Notes under the pieces: generated by a model
What the model saw: only the letters and a program-made list of their open reading frames with translations
What the model was told of the DNA's origin: nothing
Databases searched by the model: none
Source of the DNA: Polytrichum commune
Lineage: Eukaryota; Streptophyta; Polytrichopsida; Polytrichales; Polytrichaceae
Assembly: GCA_950295325.1 (NCBI GenBank)
Contig: OX485806.1
Coordinates: forward strand, 29,018,001-29,082,000
Length of the DNA: 64,000 bases
Reading direction: 5' to 3'
Position numbers and translations under genes: made by a program
Part shown: piece by piece, positions 36,636 through 48,490 of the stretch
How the letters are laid out: each line of letters opens with the position of its first letter
How positions within the stretch are numbered: the first letter of the stretch is position 1

Positions 36636-37880
36636 TCAGCGATTCTTAATTTTTTCCCTCCTACAATGTGGATCTGTTCTCCTTTTTCCTTCGTTCTGAT
36701 CGTCATGTTCTTCTTGTGCTGCGGCGGTAGCCATAGCTCCATGTGTCTGCAGGTGCTTGCTTGGTGACCCAATCCAATCCTTTTCCTGTCTCATGTCTTG
36801 ATTGTTTTCAAATATGTTTTGTCGCTCATTTTTCCGTCTCCTAACCTGCTGGAATCCTTCTTGATCTATTATAACGTTTTTACCTTTTTCTTGATGAGTT
36901 GATTGATAGGGTTGTGATGTTTTCTCTCTTCCCCTATATGGCCTCCTTTGTGACTCTTTGCAATCATTTGCTTTATGTTTCCAGTTGAGACACACTCTGC
37001 ACCTAATTGGAAGTTTATCGTAGTCAATCATGACTGTTTGGGGTGGCAAGATCCCTCCCTCCGTTACTAGCTCAATGCTTGTGGCCCATCCTTTGCTGAT
37101 ATCTAGGTTGATGCAAAACCTAGGATCTTTTGCATTTTCATTGGCGGTATCCATTCCGATGACTTCCCCTATTGACTCAGCTATTCCGATTGCTTGGTCT
37201 TGATGCTCATGGGGTAAGTTTCTCAGACTAACCCAGGTTGGGAAGGCTAAGTTACTGGGGTTGTCCGGATTGAATCCTGGTACCCAACTTTGGAGCATAC
37301 AAGTGCCCCATTTGGATCTAAACGGGGAAACCATTAATGCATTGTTCAAAGTGTCTTTGTCATCACCACTGAGAATGAAGAAGCCTTTCCATAAATTCCT
37401 ACACAATGATAATGCATCTCCTCTTATCTCTTGGTTTAAGGCTTGAATCCATAGTTTCATTGCTTGTAATGGAGGTTTGGGTCCTACAAACTTTCCGATC
37501 AAGAGTTGATCCTTCAAGACATTGATTCTTGCAAGTAACTTTTCAGTGTTGACTTTGAACTGAATGGCCTCTTTCTTCACTAAGAATCCGCTAAAGCTTC
37601 TCTCCAGATTTGATGGAAGTATCTCACCATTATGTCCTTTGAAAGGATTAAGATCTCCTCCCGGGCTTTGGTGACTTGCTTCTGCCAGACCTTCAATCAC
37701 CGCATCCTCCATTTGAATGTCTTGCCGCGTTCCTTCTCCAACGATCCATCTGCCTCTCTCTTCCATCATTGGGTCAAAACGAGGTGCACCCCCGAATCGC
37801 ACTTTAGCTGCAAATGATTCCATTTCTCCAAGATTGGCCTTCGGCCGTGTTGCTCCCTCGATCATTTGCATATTCGCCAT
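36636..37880 (-). CDS. L1 LINE ORF1: DUF4283 and CCHC zinc knuckle
   Basis: The frame is open from before 37922 to 36636; the first ATG is at 37880, and upstream in-frame sequence lacks an ATG. A DUF4283-type nucleic-acid-binding domain spans roughly residues 120-305 (GDALSLCRNLWKGFFILSG, then WVSLRNLP). A CX2CX4HX4C knuckle (C-RV-C-LNWK-H-KAND-C, about residues 308-321 counted from 37922) follows. The C-terminal region is basic and Gln-rich. It coats element RNA in plant LINEs. The downstream low-complexity acidic frame (36481-35360) is offset by one base and probably continued this ORF before a frameshift. Confidence 0.85.
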   Translation of the reverse strand: MANMQMIEGATRPKANLGEMESFAAKVRFGGAPRFDPMMEERGRWIVGEGTRQDIQMEDAVIEGLAEASHQSPGGDLNPFKGHNGEILPSNLERSFSGFLVKKEAIQFKVNTEKLLARINVLKDQLLIGKFVGPKPPLQAMKLWIQALNQEIRGDALSLCRNLWKGFFILSGDDKDTLNNALMVSPFRSKWGTCMLQSWVPGFNPDNPSNLAFPTWVSLRNLPHEHQDQAIGIAESIGEVIGMDTANENAKDPRFCINLDISKGWATSIELVTEGGILPPQTVMIDYDKLPIRCRVCLNWKHKANDCKESQRRPYRGREKTSQPYQSTHQEKGKNVIIDQEGFQQVRRRKNERQNIFENNQDMRQEKDWIGSPSKHLQTHGAMATAAAQEEHDDQNEGKRRTDPHCRREKIKNR

Positions 37881-38456
37881 TCCTTTCTGATCTTTTCCGT
37901 TCTGATCTATCAAAACCCACAACTCCTCCCCTGGATCAAACGGTATTAATATGAGATCTAATTAGATCTTATTTCAAATTTCAAAAACTTTGTTATGCCC
38001 AACTGCCTTTTGCCCCAAGCAGATCTGCGCTAATCTCAAGTCTTTACGCCCCCTATTTTCCTTGACGTTTGCTAATCCCTTCTCTAATCCTACTTACTGG
38101 CCTTGTCAAGGCTCACATCTCGATGCATTCACTCAGCGCATCCGCCTCCTCTTCCGTGAGCGAGCCATCTCGTCCAAACACAATTTGCACCCTTAAACTA
38201 GAGGTTTCAATATCAAGAGAATGAGATCTCGATACATGGCTTATCAAGATAATGAAGGCCCCGGCCCTCAGAGCTTCCAGTAGTTAGCCACAATTAAAAG
38301 TTGTATCTAACTAGTGCTAGTCACCTCAAATCATGATGGTTGTCTATGCTGTTTTTTGCCTGCTTTTGATAACTTCGAAATTGCTTCTGCTTCACCAAAA
38401 CACAATAATTCTATTAATGTAACTAACTCAACATTTCACGTTTTGCAACAGTTTCG

Positions 38457-39587
38457 ATGGTGACAGGGGATAATTGTCAAAGGTGTTTAGAGCCTTTTGG
38501 CCTCTCACAAGCAAGGTTTTGTGCTTTCTGTGGATGTCCTCGGAAGTTTAAGACATGTCCAGAGCAAACAATGAAAGATTATGAACATCAGAGGAATCTA
38601 AATATACAGAGGAACAATGCAATGATGAAATTTCTCGGCTTAAAAACGAGAACAAGTCCTAAGCATAAGGGAAATCGCAAACAGGAGAAGCAGCATGTAG
38701 CAGTGAATATGCCACCAAGTTTGAGGTCCAGGAAACAAGTCATTGAGATTTCAGAGTAGTCAACATGTTTTATTTTAATACTTAATCTCTATGAATGCAT
38801 TTGTGCAATTATTTTCTTCCAAGTGAACAATCTACATTTATTATCCACTAATTTCACTATTTTTTTATGATACATGGCAAGATCTGAAAAACAAGATGTC
38901 ACCAAGAAGGAAGTTGTCATCAATACTGCTTCTAATTCGGCAAAGGTAAGAGTGAAAACCTCATACATCAGTGATGAAATTTAGCTACATTGAACCTTGA
39001 TAATAATGAAACCACATTAAAATAAAGCAAACATTGTATGCTCCATAGGATTGCCAGTCCATGATTTCGGTTTACATATTATAGGGATTACCTCTGGGGA
39101 GTCATAATGGTTTAAATGATTTGAGCAGAATTCCAATGGGGAGCCCCAAGCTCTTGGTCCAAGGCACATGCAGGTCCAAGGGTCAGATTTTCAAGTCAAT
39201 GGACCAAGCATTTCTAATCGCCAACTTTCATACGAGAGAGTCTTTCACCCTCGCCCACAACGCATGGCTGATAACAAACAACTGTGGGGTAAGCAATTCT
39301 TGAAGAAATACTATCCAAGGCAACATGAGAAACTGAATCTCATTCATGGAGATGTGAGACACTGGTTCTCAAATACAAAAAATCCTTTGGTTGATGCATT
39401 TTTCAAGCATCCCTCCATTAAACACGATGGTCCATTTATGAAGAGGCTCTTAGAGTTTGTCAAGGCAAGAGAACCAGAACTAGCTACTCTTGTGTTCATT
39501 GAGGAGAGTATAACCATGCGATGGAAGGTTGAGGATATCTTGAAGTACGCTTTTGAAATCAAGCATTACAAGAGGAAACGAAGTTGA
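38457..39587 (+). CDS. Unrecognised three-exon gene, CxxC...CxxC zinc-ribbon-like N-terminus
   Basis: The proposed exons are 38457-38725, 38882-38945 and 39129-39587 (GT-AG, phases 2 and 0), giving 263 residues. An AG acceptor at 38450-38451 just before the ATG suggests a 5'UTR intron or further upstream exons. The N-terminus has C7-x2-C10 and C22-x2-C25 with extra Cys at 27 and 34, a possible zinc ribbon. The middle is Lys/Arg-rich. The C-terminal 100 residues are a predicted helical, well-structured domain (from LWGKQFLKKYYPRQHEKLN to RWKVEDILKYAFEIKHY) ending in KRKRS, a possible nuclear signal. I do not recognise the family. Codon use and exact splice phasing argue for a real gene. A GTCCAG donor for intron 1 and an AAG acceptor are weaker than average. 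Confidence 0.65.
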
Positions 39588-39809
39588 ACAATGACATGGA
39601 ACGTCCGGCAGGCGCCATGCAAGCTTGTGTAGAGAGATAAAGGGATGTGTAGTGCAAGATTCCTTGGACATATAACATTTTCCAAAACTGTATCTAGGTC
39701 CCTCGAGGGACGATTGAACTGAAGCCTTAGTTCACATTACCAATTAGATTTGGAATGTTATAACAGTTAATGTAATGTGCTTGTGGTTGATCACACTGTT
39801 TTCCATGCA

Positions 39810-39968
39810 CATTTCCCTTCATTGATTTGTACTAAGTTTCTCTTCACTGTTTTGCACTAAGTTTCCCCTCATTGTTTTCTATTAAGTTTCCCTTCATCGT
39901 TTTCTATTAATTTTCCCTTCATTGTATTACACTGAATTTTCCTTCATTGCTTTGTATAAAATTTCCCT
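39810..39968. repeat. Tandem repeat, about 26 bp x 6
   Basis: The unit is TTTCCCTTCATTGTTTTGTA followed by CTAAG, repeated six times with substitutions. It lies about 220 bp downstream of the stop codon of the three-exon gene, so possibly in its 3' flank. Confidence 0.8.
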
Positions 39969-40125
39969 GTGTGTTGATTGTTCCCGTGTGTCCTAGTTTT
40001 TCCATGTCTCACCTTTCCCTGTGACAATGAATTTCCCTGTGTAGTACAAAAAGAAGCCGTTCTCGAAGGAAATTTATATACATATTGCTTGTAGGGAATC
40101 TGCAAAATGTTCTTTGTGTACATGC

Positions 40126-40178
40126 CTCCTTAATATCACGTGCACTTTGGTTGTCCCTTGCGTGATATTAGGGAGGGT
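40126..40178. repeat. Short inverted repeat (hairpin)
   Basis: CCTCCTTAATATCACG is followed after about 20 bp by its near-complete inverse CGTGATATTAGGGAGG. A similar arrangement lies at 6448-6495, so this is probably a tiny MITE relic. Confidence 0.6.
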
Positions 40179-41219
40179 ATAGTGCAGGGGATTAGAGGTG
40201 TTCACATGTAGATAAGCACAAACTGTTAATCAACCACAATCATGTGCCCTACTAGGATGTGGAGGGCCATGGACAAGGGTTGCTAGACTTCCATGCATCC
40301 ACTAAAACACCTATTAACCTATAAGTGTCAGTCATTGGAGGATTTAAGACCGGTTTTAGGAGGAGGAGGAGGTTAGTAGGTGGGCCCGGATTTTAGAAGA
40401 TGAGAGTAGTTGGTTGGCACATACAAACCCTACCCCATCATATTCCATCTACATTTGGACGGTTCGGTCCTTATTCCCACTAGAATATGGTGGTGAGCAG
40501 TCTACATGGAAACTCACCCCATGGCCACTCCAAGACATAATCTGTTATAATTTTAAATTTGTACAAGGTTTGTAGCAAGGGACAGGGAGAGCCAACTACT
40601 AAGAAGAAGAACTCTGGTTTCCATGGGAGGTGAGAGTGAATGGAGTGCTTGTTCGTAGTACATTCTTGGCCACGTCATAAGGGATGATGACGTTAGATGT
40701 CAAACTACTTCATCCTTTGTGGGGAGTATACATTGTTTTAGTAATCGACACTTATTAACAAAAACCAATAGCATGTAACTATGTCTATTGGATGTTGTTT
40801 GAGAATATAATATCTTTCAAAGGTATGATATAAGGATACGTTTCCGGTAATGAGTGGGCACCAGGTCATTAGCTTCATGTTGGTTGGGAGTGAGTGTGAA
40901 TTCCATATTTTATTATATGGTCTCATGTTTGATCCTTGTGGAGCTCATTTGAGTGGTTACGAATGACATGATGTTGCTACGTGAGTACATGCATGAAATG
41001 TAGTTTCAACCAACAACCTAGCCCCAGGCAATTGTTCGTTGAGATAAAACAATAGTTTATGTCACTGCCAACTCTTGATTGTGTTTTTTTTTAATAACTA
41101 ATGGGAGGTTTGGAAGGTTTGTGATAGGTTGTTTGTTTGCAAAATGTAATTTGGTCTAATAATAAAGGTACCAACCTCTACAAATAAACCAATTATAGCA
41201 ACAATAAACCAAGTGAGTT

Positions 41220-41395
41220 TGAAAAACAACCGGATAAAGTTAAAGACTTCGGGAAAATTACCGATTATTTTAGAGGAATCTAGGGAATATATCCTATACT
41301 AATAAAGAAGAACCGACATATCACAACATGCAACCGGTTCGACTTGGGAACACTAGGATCCTGACCAATTGTGCCCAAAAATCTCTCCAAACATT
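41220..41395. repeat. Copy of the AACCGGTT dispersed repeat
   Basis: The blocks ACCGATTATTTTAGAGGAATC, AATAAAGAAGAACCGACAT and GCAACCGGTTCGACTTGGGA (each seen in part) match 23940-24140 in the same orientation. Confidence 0.55.
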
Positions 41396-41972
41396 TGTTC
41401 GTAGGTCCTAAACGTAGGTCCACAATTTACCGCTTCAATAGACCACAAACTGTTGCTGCAAAAGAAGGACTCCATAGAGCTTTGACATTCATCCACTCTT
41501 ATCCAGAATCTAGTGGGTGAGTAGCCTACGTGGAACTCGCCCTAAATCCCCTCAATTATGTTGACTATTAATCCTAAAATGGTTATCATATTTTTATCAT
41601 GAAGTCCAATCTCTCTTTAACACACATTTTTTCAATGTCCATTCTTGGAGTCACACCAAAAACCACATACCACTCAAATATAGGTGTCTAAAACTAAACC
41701 TTAACCAAATAAGGGTTGTCTAGGTATCTTAGAGCAGATTGAACCTCTTTGAACTAGAGAGAACATGGTTATATTGTGATGAAAATTGAGATATATTTGT
41801 ACTTGCAATGTCACAATAGCCGTAACCCATTAAACTTGAGGTGTCCCATTAACATGCCCACCTATCTTGGACAAACTACTGGCAACTAATTGAGTGAATG
41901 TAAAGTTGAGCTGCAATGGCAAGGTGATTCTCACATGCTTTTCTACGGCATTGCTCTTTCATTGTCTAATTA

Positions 41973-42477
41973 GAGCCACTTAATTCACACACGAGCCAAG
42001 AGCCGTGACCATGAAATTGTGAGAGCCCAAAAGAAGAGTGTCCAAAGGCCGTCCCAACACACCTCCAACATCATGTAGTGTGGTCACGGACCCTGACGTG
42101 TAGTGTGAAGTCATATGTGACTTGGCCCTCAACCAAATGCTAATTCAATGAATTTCTATTCATGCGGATCCTCACACATGATAAAATAGAATAAATCAAG
42201 GGTTGTGAGCGTTGGGAGTGCCATGGTCTTCCGGTTTTGTGTTAGGCCTACCTCCAAGAGGTGGTTTTTGAAAATAGTCCAAGTGACCATGACACATGAT
42301 TCATTTGATGCCATGTAGGAATCCATGTAGACTTCACATCCATCGTGCATTCACTTACTCCGGTGGTGCCCCCGAGCGTAGTGTGAAGCAAACTTGGACC
42401 GGCTGCGCCTTTTCCACCAATGAGAGTGCTTGAAGTGCAATGGTCACGGGCTCTCAGTCTCGTGTGTGAAGTGGCCC
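41973..42477. mobile_element. Harbinger-like MITE, TTA target duplication
   Basis: The left end GAGCCACTTAATTCACACACGAG follows TTA (41970-41972). The right end ...CTCGTGTGTGAAGTGGCCC is followed by TTA (42478-42480). The interior matches the 11081-11568 element in reverse orientation. Non-coding. Confidence 0.68.
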
Positions 42478-45279
42478 TTACACTCCAATAAAATAGCGTA
42501 CTAGATACGGGCCCAGTCAATTTAATTAATTAAAATGTGATTGAGATTTGACAACTATCTGGGAAAGTCAGGCTAAGGTTGAGCTCCCTTGTTGGCAACT
42601 TCAAATTTGGGATTCAAAGCCTTCAAAGCTTTCACCAAACTCTTGGATTTCTGCAGGTGTAGTTGGTAACTCTCTTCATGAAAGTTGGCTTAACCCTTAA
42701 TTTCCTGGAGCATATTGTGGTTTCTTTATGTCATCTAAAAAGAAAGGTAACTAGAGATCAACTTTTATTATACCTAAAAGAAAAGTTGTTGCTAGTGGTT
42801 TCAAGATCACATCAATGACATCTATATTTAGTACATTACGTGATTTTTTAATAATTGATTTAGAATCATTAAAATTTAAGACATTGTGATAAATATATGC
42901 AATAAGATGTTATAGTCTGAAACTTTCATTGATTATATCAAGAATAATATGAAGCTACCATATAGTAGTAGTGTATCAACAAAGAGAAAAGCTAGTTCAT
43001 TCTTGACTTTAAAGATTTCTTGTGAACACGCTTGTGAACAACCCATCATCGCCATTGACAAGAAAATTTCATGAGGAACACAATGATACCTACAGTGACT
43101 TTTCTAGCACATTCCTTTCGGATGAATTTGCCTTCAGGATTCATTTACAAGCCCAAAATGGGCCTCTTTGAAGTTAAGGGTTAATGGAAGTCTCTCTTGC
43201 TGATTGAAATCACTTTGTATATGATTTAGTGCGGTCTTAAGAACTATGTGCCATGTTAAGTAGAGTAGCATATTTCATGACTACTCATGTAACAGCAAAT
43301 GTCCCATGCTACATTTTCTCATTGCCACCAAGTGATTGCAAAATCATATCACATGGGCCGATGGTGAATTACGTGAAGCACATTAAATTGAATGTATGTT
43401 GTAGTTGACATGTAGGGTGTATAGAATATGTTATAAAAGTTCCAAGGTGCAAGTGGGGGACATCAAGCATGGAGAACTGATGAGCTACCTATGCACACAC
43501 CCAGGGGGAGGGAGGGAAGATGTTTTTGATGTATAGGATAGGTAAATGAAGCATGTCCACCCATGATATATATGTCATGTGAAAGTGAGCCTAAAGAGTT
43601 GTAGAATTTTAGTCTTTAAAGCCAAGAAGAAAACCGGATCACTACATTTAGTTCATTGCATCCAAAAACTACTTACAGGTCTTTGCTGCATTATCCCCTC
43701 CATACACAACCCCACATGAGTGCCCCGGACATATGATTTAGCTATTGAGCTCAGGTTCAGCTTTAATTTTAACATGATACTTCAACGCTTTCATGTGACA
43801 CTCTTATAGAGACATCTATGTTTTAAAATCAGACCACATAACTCTTTGGTTTCAAGTCACACAACCTTCCTGCAACCTAAAAATTAAATTAAGAAAGAAC
43901 AAAGAAAAACTTATGACCCTCAATAATCCCACCACGCTAATGCTAAACAAACGATGCCTAGAGAGCCACCAAATCTACATCCTCCTATGTTTAATATTAC
44001 ACCCAGAAAGAGAGACGACTTTGATGTTGCCATGAACGTGAATTTTGGCGTTGCTTCATCTTCAGGTTGCTCTAAATCTATATGTTATCCCAAAATAGGC
44101 ATTATGAAAATTAAGGAGGCCTCCTTCAATGATGAAAATCTTGAGTGAGCGCATACAAGCTGGCCAACAACTACCTGCCAGAGGAAAAACCGGTAGGTTC
44201 CCACATGGTTGGTTAAAATACCGTCTAGGTCACCCATATACCCCATATACCCCCACTACCATCTAAGATTTGCCCTAGGATTATAGGAAGTGCACAATAA
44301 GAACAGCTATAAATGTCCAGGAAGTCATAAGAAGCTCCAATTTATCAGTTTGATGCAATTTACCGTGTGTAGCTCACTACTTAATGTGCATATCAGAAAT
44401 AAGAGGAGAGGATCTCGATGCAAATTGATGGGGCCAACTGTACTAATCAAGCAAACCATCCTAGATGTTGCATGCTTGAAATTGCTTGCGCCACTGTGAT
44501 TATCATATCTGTAATGCAAATTCTTTGTACCGGCCTCATTGGATTCACCACTCAAATATGCAGTACTCCATTGCCGTATGTGAAATGTCTCTGCTTGATG
44601 ATTACATATTCTAAAAACAAAAATTGAGACAATGAGGCAAAATGTAAACAGTTTCTGCGTTCTGGAAACTTACCATAACAATACCACAAACATTTAGCAT
44701 CATCATGAGCCATGCCATTCACAACGTACTTCGTTTGCTCGTTTCGGAAATTAGGGCATCTTATTCAAACCTATGACATCCTTGACGGCAATCAACATGA
44801 CATACGCATAATGGCACACATGCACAAACAAGTGGATGCACAGGAGAACATTTCATTCCAGTTCAAAATCGGATTGAACTTACAGAAAGTTTTGAAACCT
44901 GAGCCTCCTATGTGTTTTATGAACCACAAAAACAGACAGCTGCGGATGTGCAGGTGTCAATAATGAATCCGCATCATGCCGTATCCACCATGGCCATGGC
45001 AAAAATGGCAAGGCCTGGTATGGGCTTTCCAATAAAATGGATACATCTGATTGTCACATGATTTAGAAGCTTCATCGTAACGAAACCTGGGCTGTTGATA
45101 TGATTCCATTGGCCATCCTTGAAATAGCGCAACCAGCGACATCTCTGCAATCTTCGTCCACTCATGCGACTGCAAAATTCTCGGGGGGGAGGGGGGGTTG
45201 CCATGTCAATCCTAGAACAAGAGATTACTTGTCTGCAAGCTCCTACAAACAGCAACAACCAGTACACCATTGTTCGTAA
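42478..45279. other. Gene-free stretch; part may be 3' untranslated sequence of the 45.3-kb gene
   Basis: A small + strand frame at 43954-44148 (64 codons, ATG start) has no recognisable homology. A minus-strand stretch near 42580-42690 reads like a short Lys-rich helix but has an in-frame stop just upstream and no partner exons. The 44960-45279 segment could be the 3'UTR of the minus-strand gene at 45280. Confidence 0.4.
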
Positions 45280-45591
45280 TCAACGTTCCGAAGGCGCCTT
45301 CGCTGTGGCGGGGTGCTTCGAGTCCAAGGCTTGGTTGGTTTTCCCGGGAATGCTTTGCACGTTGAGAGACCTGTAGTATGTGAATGTGCCAATCGCAACC
45401 ACAACGGCAACTCCCGCCAGAACAACCGGGTAACGTCCCGCCCTGCTCAAACCCACGCCTCCTTGTTGGTGAAGCACGCCTCCAGGGCTAGAGCCGGGTG
45501 GCCTTCTCGCTTCCTCTAGGTTGAGCGACTTCAGCTCCTCCGGCGACATCTTGGTAGTGTCGAACTTCTTCTTAAATTGCTGGTCTGCCAT
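45280..45591 (-). CDS. Small single-pass membrane protein, plant type
   Basis: Single open frame of 103 codons starting with ATG. The N-terminal third is charged (KKKFDTTKMSPEELKSLNLE), followed by a conserved-looking RRPPGSSPGGVLHQ block. One hydrophobic segment (VVLAGVAVVVAIGTFTYY, about residues 56-73) is followed by a short polar tail. The EELKxLNxEEAxRxPGxxPGGVLHQ pattern resembles a family of small uncharacterised plant membrane proteins I know only by sequence pattern. Function unknown. No signal peptide; the topology is probably tail-anchored-like with a long N-terminal cytosolic part. Confidence 0.72.
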   Translation of the reverse strand: MADQQFKKKFDTTKMSPEELKSLNLEEARRPPGSSPGGVLHQQGGVGLSRAGRYPVVLAGVAVVVAIGTFTYYRSLNVQSIPGKTNQALDSKHPATAKAPSER

Positions 45592-46911
45592 TGTGGCTAC
45601 ACTCTAATGAAACCCTTGCACTCTGATTCAGGCTCTTTCAACAAAGTGGTGTAAAGTTTACCAAAAACTGCAGGGAATGGCTTTCACCAATCCTCAAAAA
45701 ATGCGTAGACAAATTTATGAATTTAGTAGACACAACTGTTGCAAAGCAGGAAGATAATCGGCAATGGTCAGTACGAGTATGGATCCGTAGGAAAACCTAA
45801 GTCAGCTTACAGCGATGGAGACATAGAGGTGGTAGCCAAGGGTTTCATTCTTGTAAGCTCGGAGGTCGTCACCCCTGGAGGCGAGCGAGAGCCGTTGGAT
45901 GCGCTCGTGGGACGATCGTGGACGTCCGATTTCCTCAGATGCGTTCTGCGGGTGCCAAGTGGCGGCCGCATGGGGACGGACAAGTGGACGGGCACAGTTG
46001 CATGGGGGCTGCACCATCTTGCGACACGTGTAATGTTGCCCTAGCACATCCCTTCCTTTCTGGGGCTTTGGAGCTCATCCGTCCCCATCCACCCCTTGGA
46101 TTGTGGGTTTCCATTCATCCAAGGTGTGTTGAGTGCTCATGACCCTTGCTCTATGGTAGGTGTAGCTTATTGGGTGACTTCTTAAATGGACACCTATAAG
46201 TGGTATGTGGTTAGTTGTGGCTTCAAGAATAATATAAAAAAGACATCAATTTATAAGAGATTGGACGACGTGTTCAAAACATGATAAGTATTCTAGGTTT
46301 ATTACAGTGTGTTTTAGTATTCAGAGTTACGCAATGCAATAACGTCTTACTCAGCAGTTCAATGTTCACTAACAAAAGTTCAATAAGTTGTTTGGACATT
46401 ATAGAACATAAATGACTTTGCTTGGTAACATACTATAGTCTTATTAAATAGCTATAGCACTACGTAAATCTCAATAGCAGCACGCACTATTTGGGATAAT
46501 CAATGTAGTCGACATAATTAAGAGGACCTATGTGACCATTTAGTGGGCCCAACAAATCTTCACTTTGGCAATGGATATTCATACGAACTTAGAAAAAATA
46601 GGAGGAAATTGGCTATGGCCTCAATATGGATTAGCTACCCTTGTCATACTATTTGCGTGTAAGGGAAAAGTATCCATTTAAGACCCACCTACCTTATAAT
46701 GGATGGTTATGTTGTGACCCAATTTTTTCCATGAAATGACTTTTATATCAAGATCTAGAATCCAATTCCCAAGCCTAGGTCTTGTTTTTGAACATGATCT
46801 CGAGTTCCCAACATTGTTAACTCGATCTCAATGGTCATTGCTCACCACATGAGCACTTGGTCCCTTGTTGTGGCACGTGCATGGATGGATAAAGTCTTTA
46901 GCAATTGGGAG
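45592..46911. other. Probable promoter of the small membrane protein, then dispersed repeat
   Basis: 45840-46050 is CpG-rich and probably regulatory. 46190-46700 is another copy of the 7-8 kb dispersed repeat (AGTGGTATGTGGTTAG, CAACAAATCTTCACTTTGGC and the GGCTATGGCCTCAATATGGA block). No further gene was seen. Confidence 0.45.
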
Positions 46912-46913
46912 TA

Positions 46914-47065
46914 CAGTCTAACCTCGTTAGTACGACACTCGTTAAGACGACACCCTCGATATTACGACACATTTTTGCGCGACCAAACTTCTTAGTTCAA
47001 AACTCCTTCTTTTAGACGACTATGACACTCGATAATACGACACTTAGAGCGTGCATTTTGTCATA
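46914..47065. mobile_element. Orphan Tigger/pogo-type terminal repeat
   Basis: After TA (46912-46913) the sequence starts CAGTCTAACCTCGTTAGTAC. It carries three adjacent copies of a CTCGTTANNACGACA-like motif and a fourth near 47028. This is the typical terminal structure of Tigger elements. The matching opposite end and transposase were not found, so this is a truncated copy. Confidence 0.65.
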
Positions 47066-47469
47066 TTAAAGAGGGAATAAATGCTAAAATTCCTTTCATC
47101 CATGATATGTACATCTAGAATACATCCATTTTCACTTGGGAACTACTTGAGAACTTCACTTATCATTGGGAACTTAATGATAATTAGGGTTACAAGTGTA
47201 GAATGGACTTGGTTTAGGGTTAGAGGGGCCTCCTCCCTAGTATGTTGCCTCTTGTGCACTCTCTTGCATTCTTGCAGTTTCCAATTCAATCTTCTACAAT
47301 CTCCAATTCAATCTTGCAGTACTCCAGACTAGTCTCGCAGAATCTTGCTTCTTGATCTGTGTGGCAAATGTTCCATCTCCTAAGCATAGCCTGATATTTT
47401 TTTTGTTTGGTGGCCGGCCTAATCTGTAAGCATTTCAATCTTCTACCGAGTTCAATCAACTCTGATCAC

Positions 47470-48490
47470 TGTATTCATAGTTTCTCTTCTGCTTACATCA
47501 GAAATGGATAGGTTTGTGCTGCTAAACCCTACCTCTAATCACATCGACATTCCTTAACCTTGTGCAGAGATCTCTTGAGCTAATCAATGTGTGAGCAGTT
47601 CTTGGTTTTCTTGAAGCAGTACCTGGCATTGTGGCTCTATATTTAATGCAGGCAGAAGTTCTTCAACATCCTTGTTGTGGTATTGGAGTTCTGAATGCAG
47701 CTTGGATCCGATGCGCTATTCCATCCGACTATCAATGTTGTAGAGCATGAATTTGTAAGTAAGTTCATTTGCTAACTGTTCTATTGAAGCTTGATGTAAC
47801 GAACTGATGTAGCTTGAATTGTTCTTCATCTGCAAGTTGATGCTAGGGTTGAATTTTTTGGTAAATTGTCTGTAATTCTTGAAATTGATGTGCTGGAATC
47901 ATTTTTTTCTAGGATTTATCACATCCGGCCAAATTTGCTTGAGGCACTTTAAAGTCTGAATGCCTCTCAGTACCTGCCATTGTGGTTATCGTAGTTTCAC
48001 TTCTGCTTACATCGGAAATGAATAGGATCTGTGTTGCTAAACCTTATCTCTAATCACATCGACATTCCTCAACCCTGTGCAAAGATTTCTTGAGCTTATC
48101 AATGTGTGGGCGATTCATGGTTTTCTTGAAGCAGTACCCGACATTGTGGTGTTATCTTTCATGCAGGCAGAAGTTCTTGGACATCCTTGTTGTGGTATTG
48201 GAGTTTTGGATGTAACTTGGATCCGATGCGCTATTTCATCCGATTGTCAATGTTGTAGAGCCTGAGTTTGTAAGTAAGCTTGTATGCTAACCATTCTATT
48301 GAAGCTTGATGTAGCGAACTGATGTAGTTTGAATTGTTTTTCATCTGCAAGTTGGTGTCAAGGTTGAAAGTTTTAGTAAATCATCTGTAATTTTTGAAAT
48401 TGACGTGTTGGAATCATCTTTTTCCAACAATTATCACATCCGGCCAAATTTGATTGAAGCACTTTTAAGTCTAAGTGTCTGTCGTGGTTG
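47470..48490. repeat. Tandem duplication of about 513 bp
   Basis: The segment with CTTCTGCTTACATC, CTAATCACATCGACATTCCT, CAGGCAGAAGTTCTT and TATCACATCCGGCCAAATTT occurs at about 47470-47982 and again at about 47983-48490 with roughly 10 percent difference. An open frame at 48077-48265 in the second copy is not convincing as a gene. The right copy abuts the presumed 5' end of the 2A-bearing LINE. Confidence 0.8.

Larger units (their letters stand above)
30861..38295 (-). mobile_element. Full-length L1-type LINE with perfect 17-bp target-site duplication
   Basis: AGTAGTTAGCCACAATT occurs at 30861-30877 and again at 38279-38295, directly flanking the element (30878-38278, about 7.4 kb). On the minus strand it starts GGAAGCTCTGAGGGCCGGGG and ends in an A-rich tail (AAAAAAATTAAAA) at 30878. 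The order is ORF1 with DUF4283 and a zinc knuckle, ORF2 with APE endonuclease, reverse transcriptase and a zf-RVT-like C-terminal region, as in plant L1 elements. Several stops and frame breaks mean it is no longer active. Confidence 0.93.
39588..41219. other. 3' flank of the preceding gene and gene-free DNA
   Basis: It includes a six-copy 26-bp tandem repeat at 39810-39968 and a short hairpin near 40126-40178 (see separate entries). The rest is AT-rich with only short, featureless open frames. Confidence 0.5.

Noticed and set aside
42580-42740. Minus-strand Lys-rich frame (SKSLVKALKALNPKFEVANK) that looks like a terminal exon
   Set aside because: An in-frame stop lies just upstream and no partner exons with matching phase were found.
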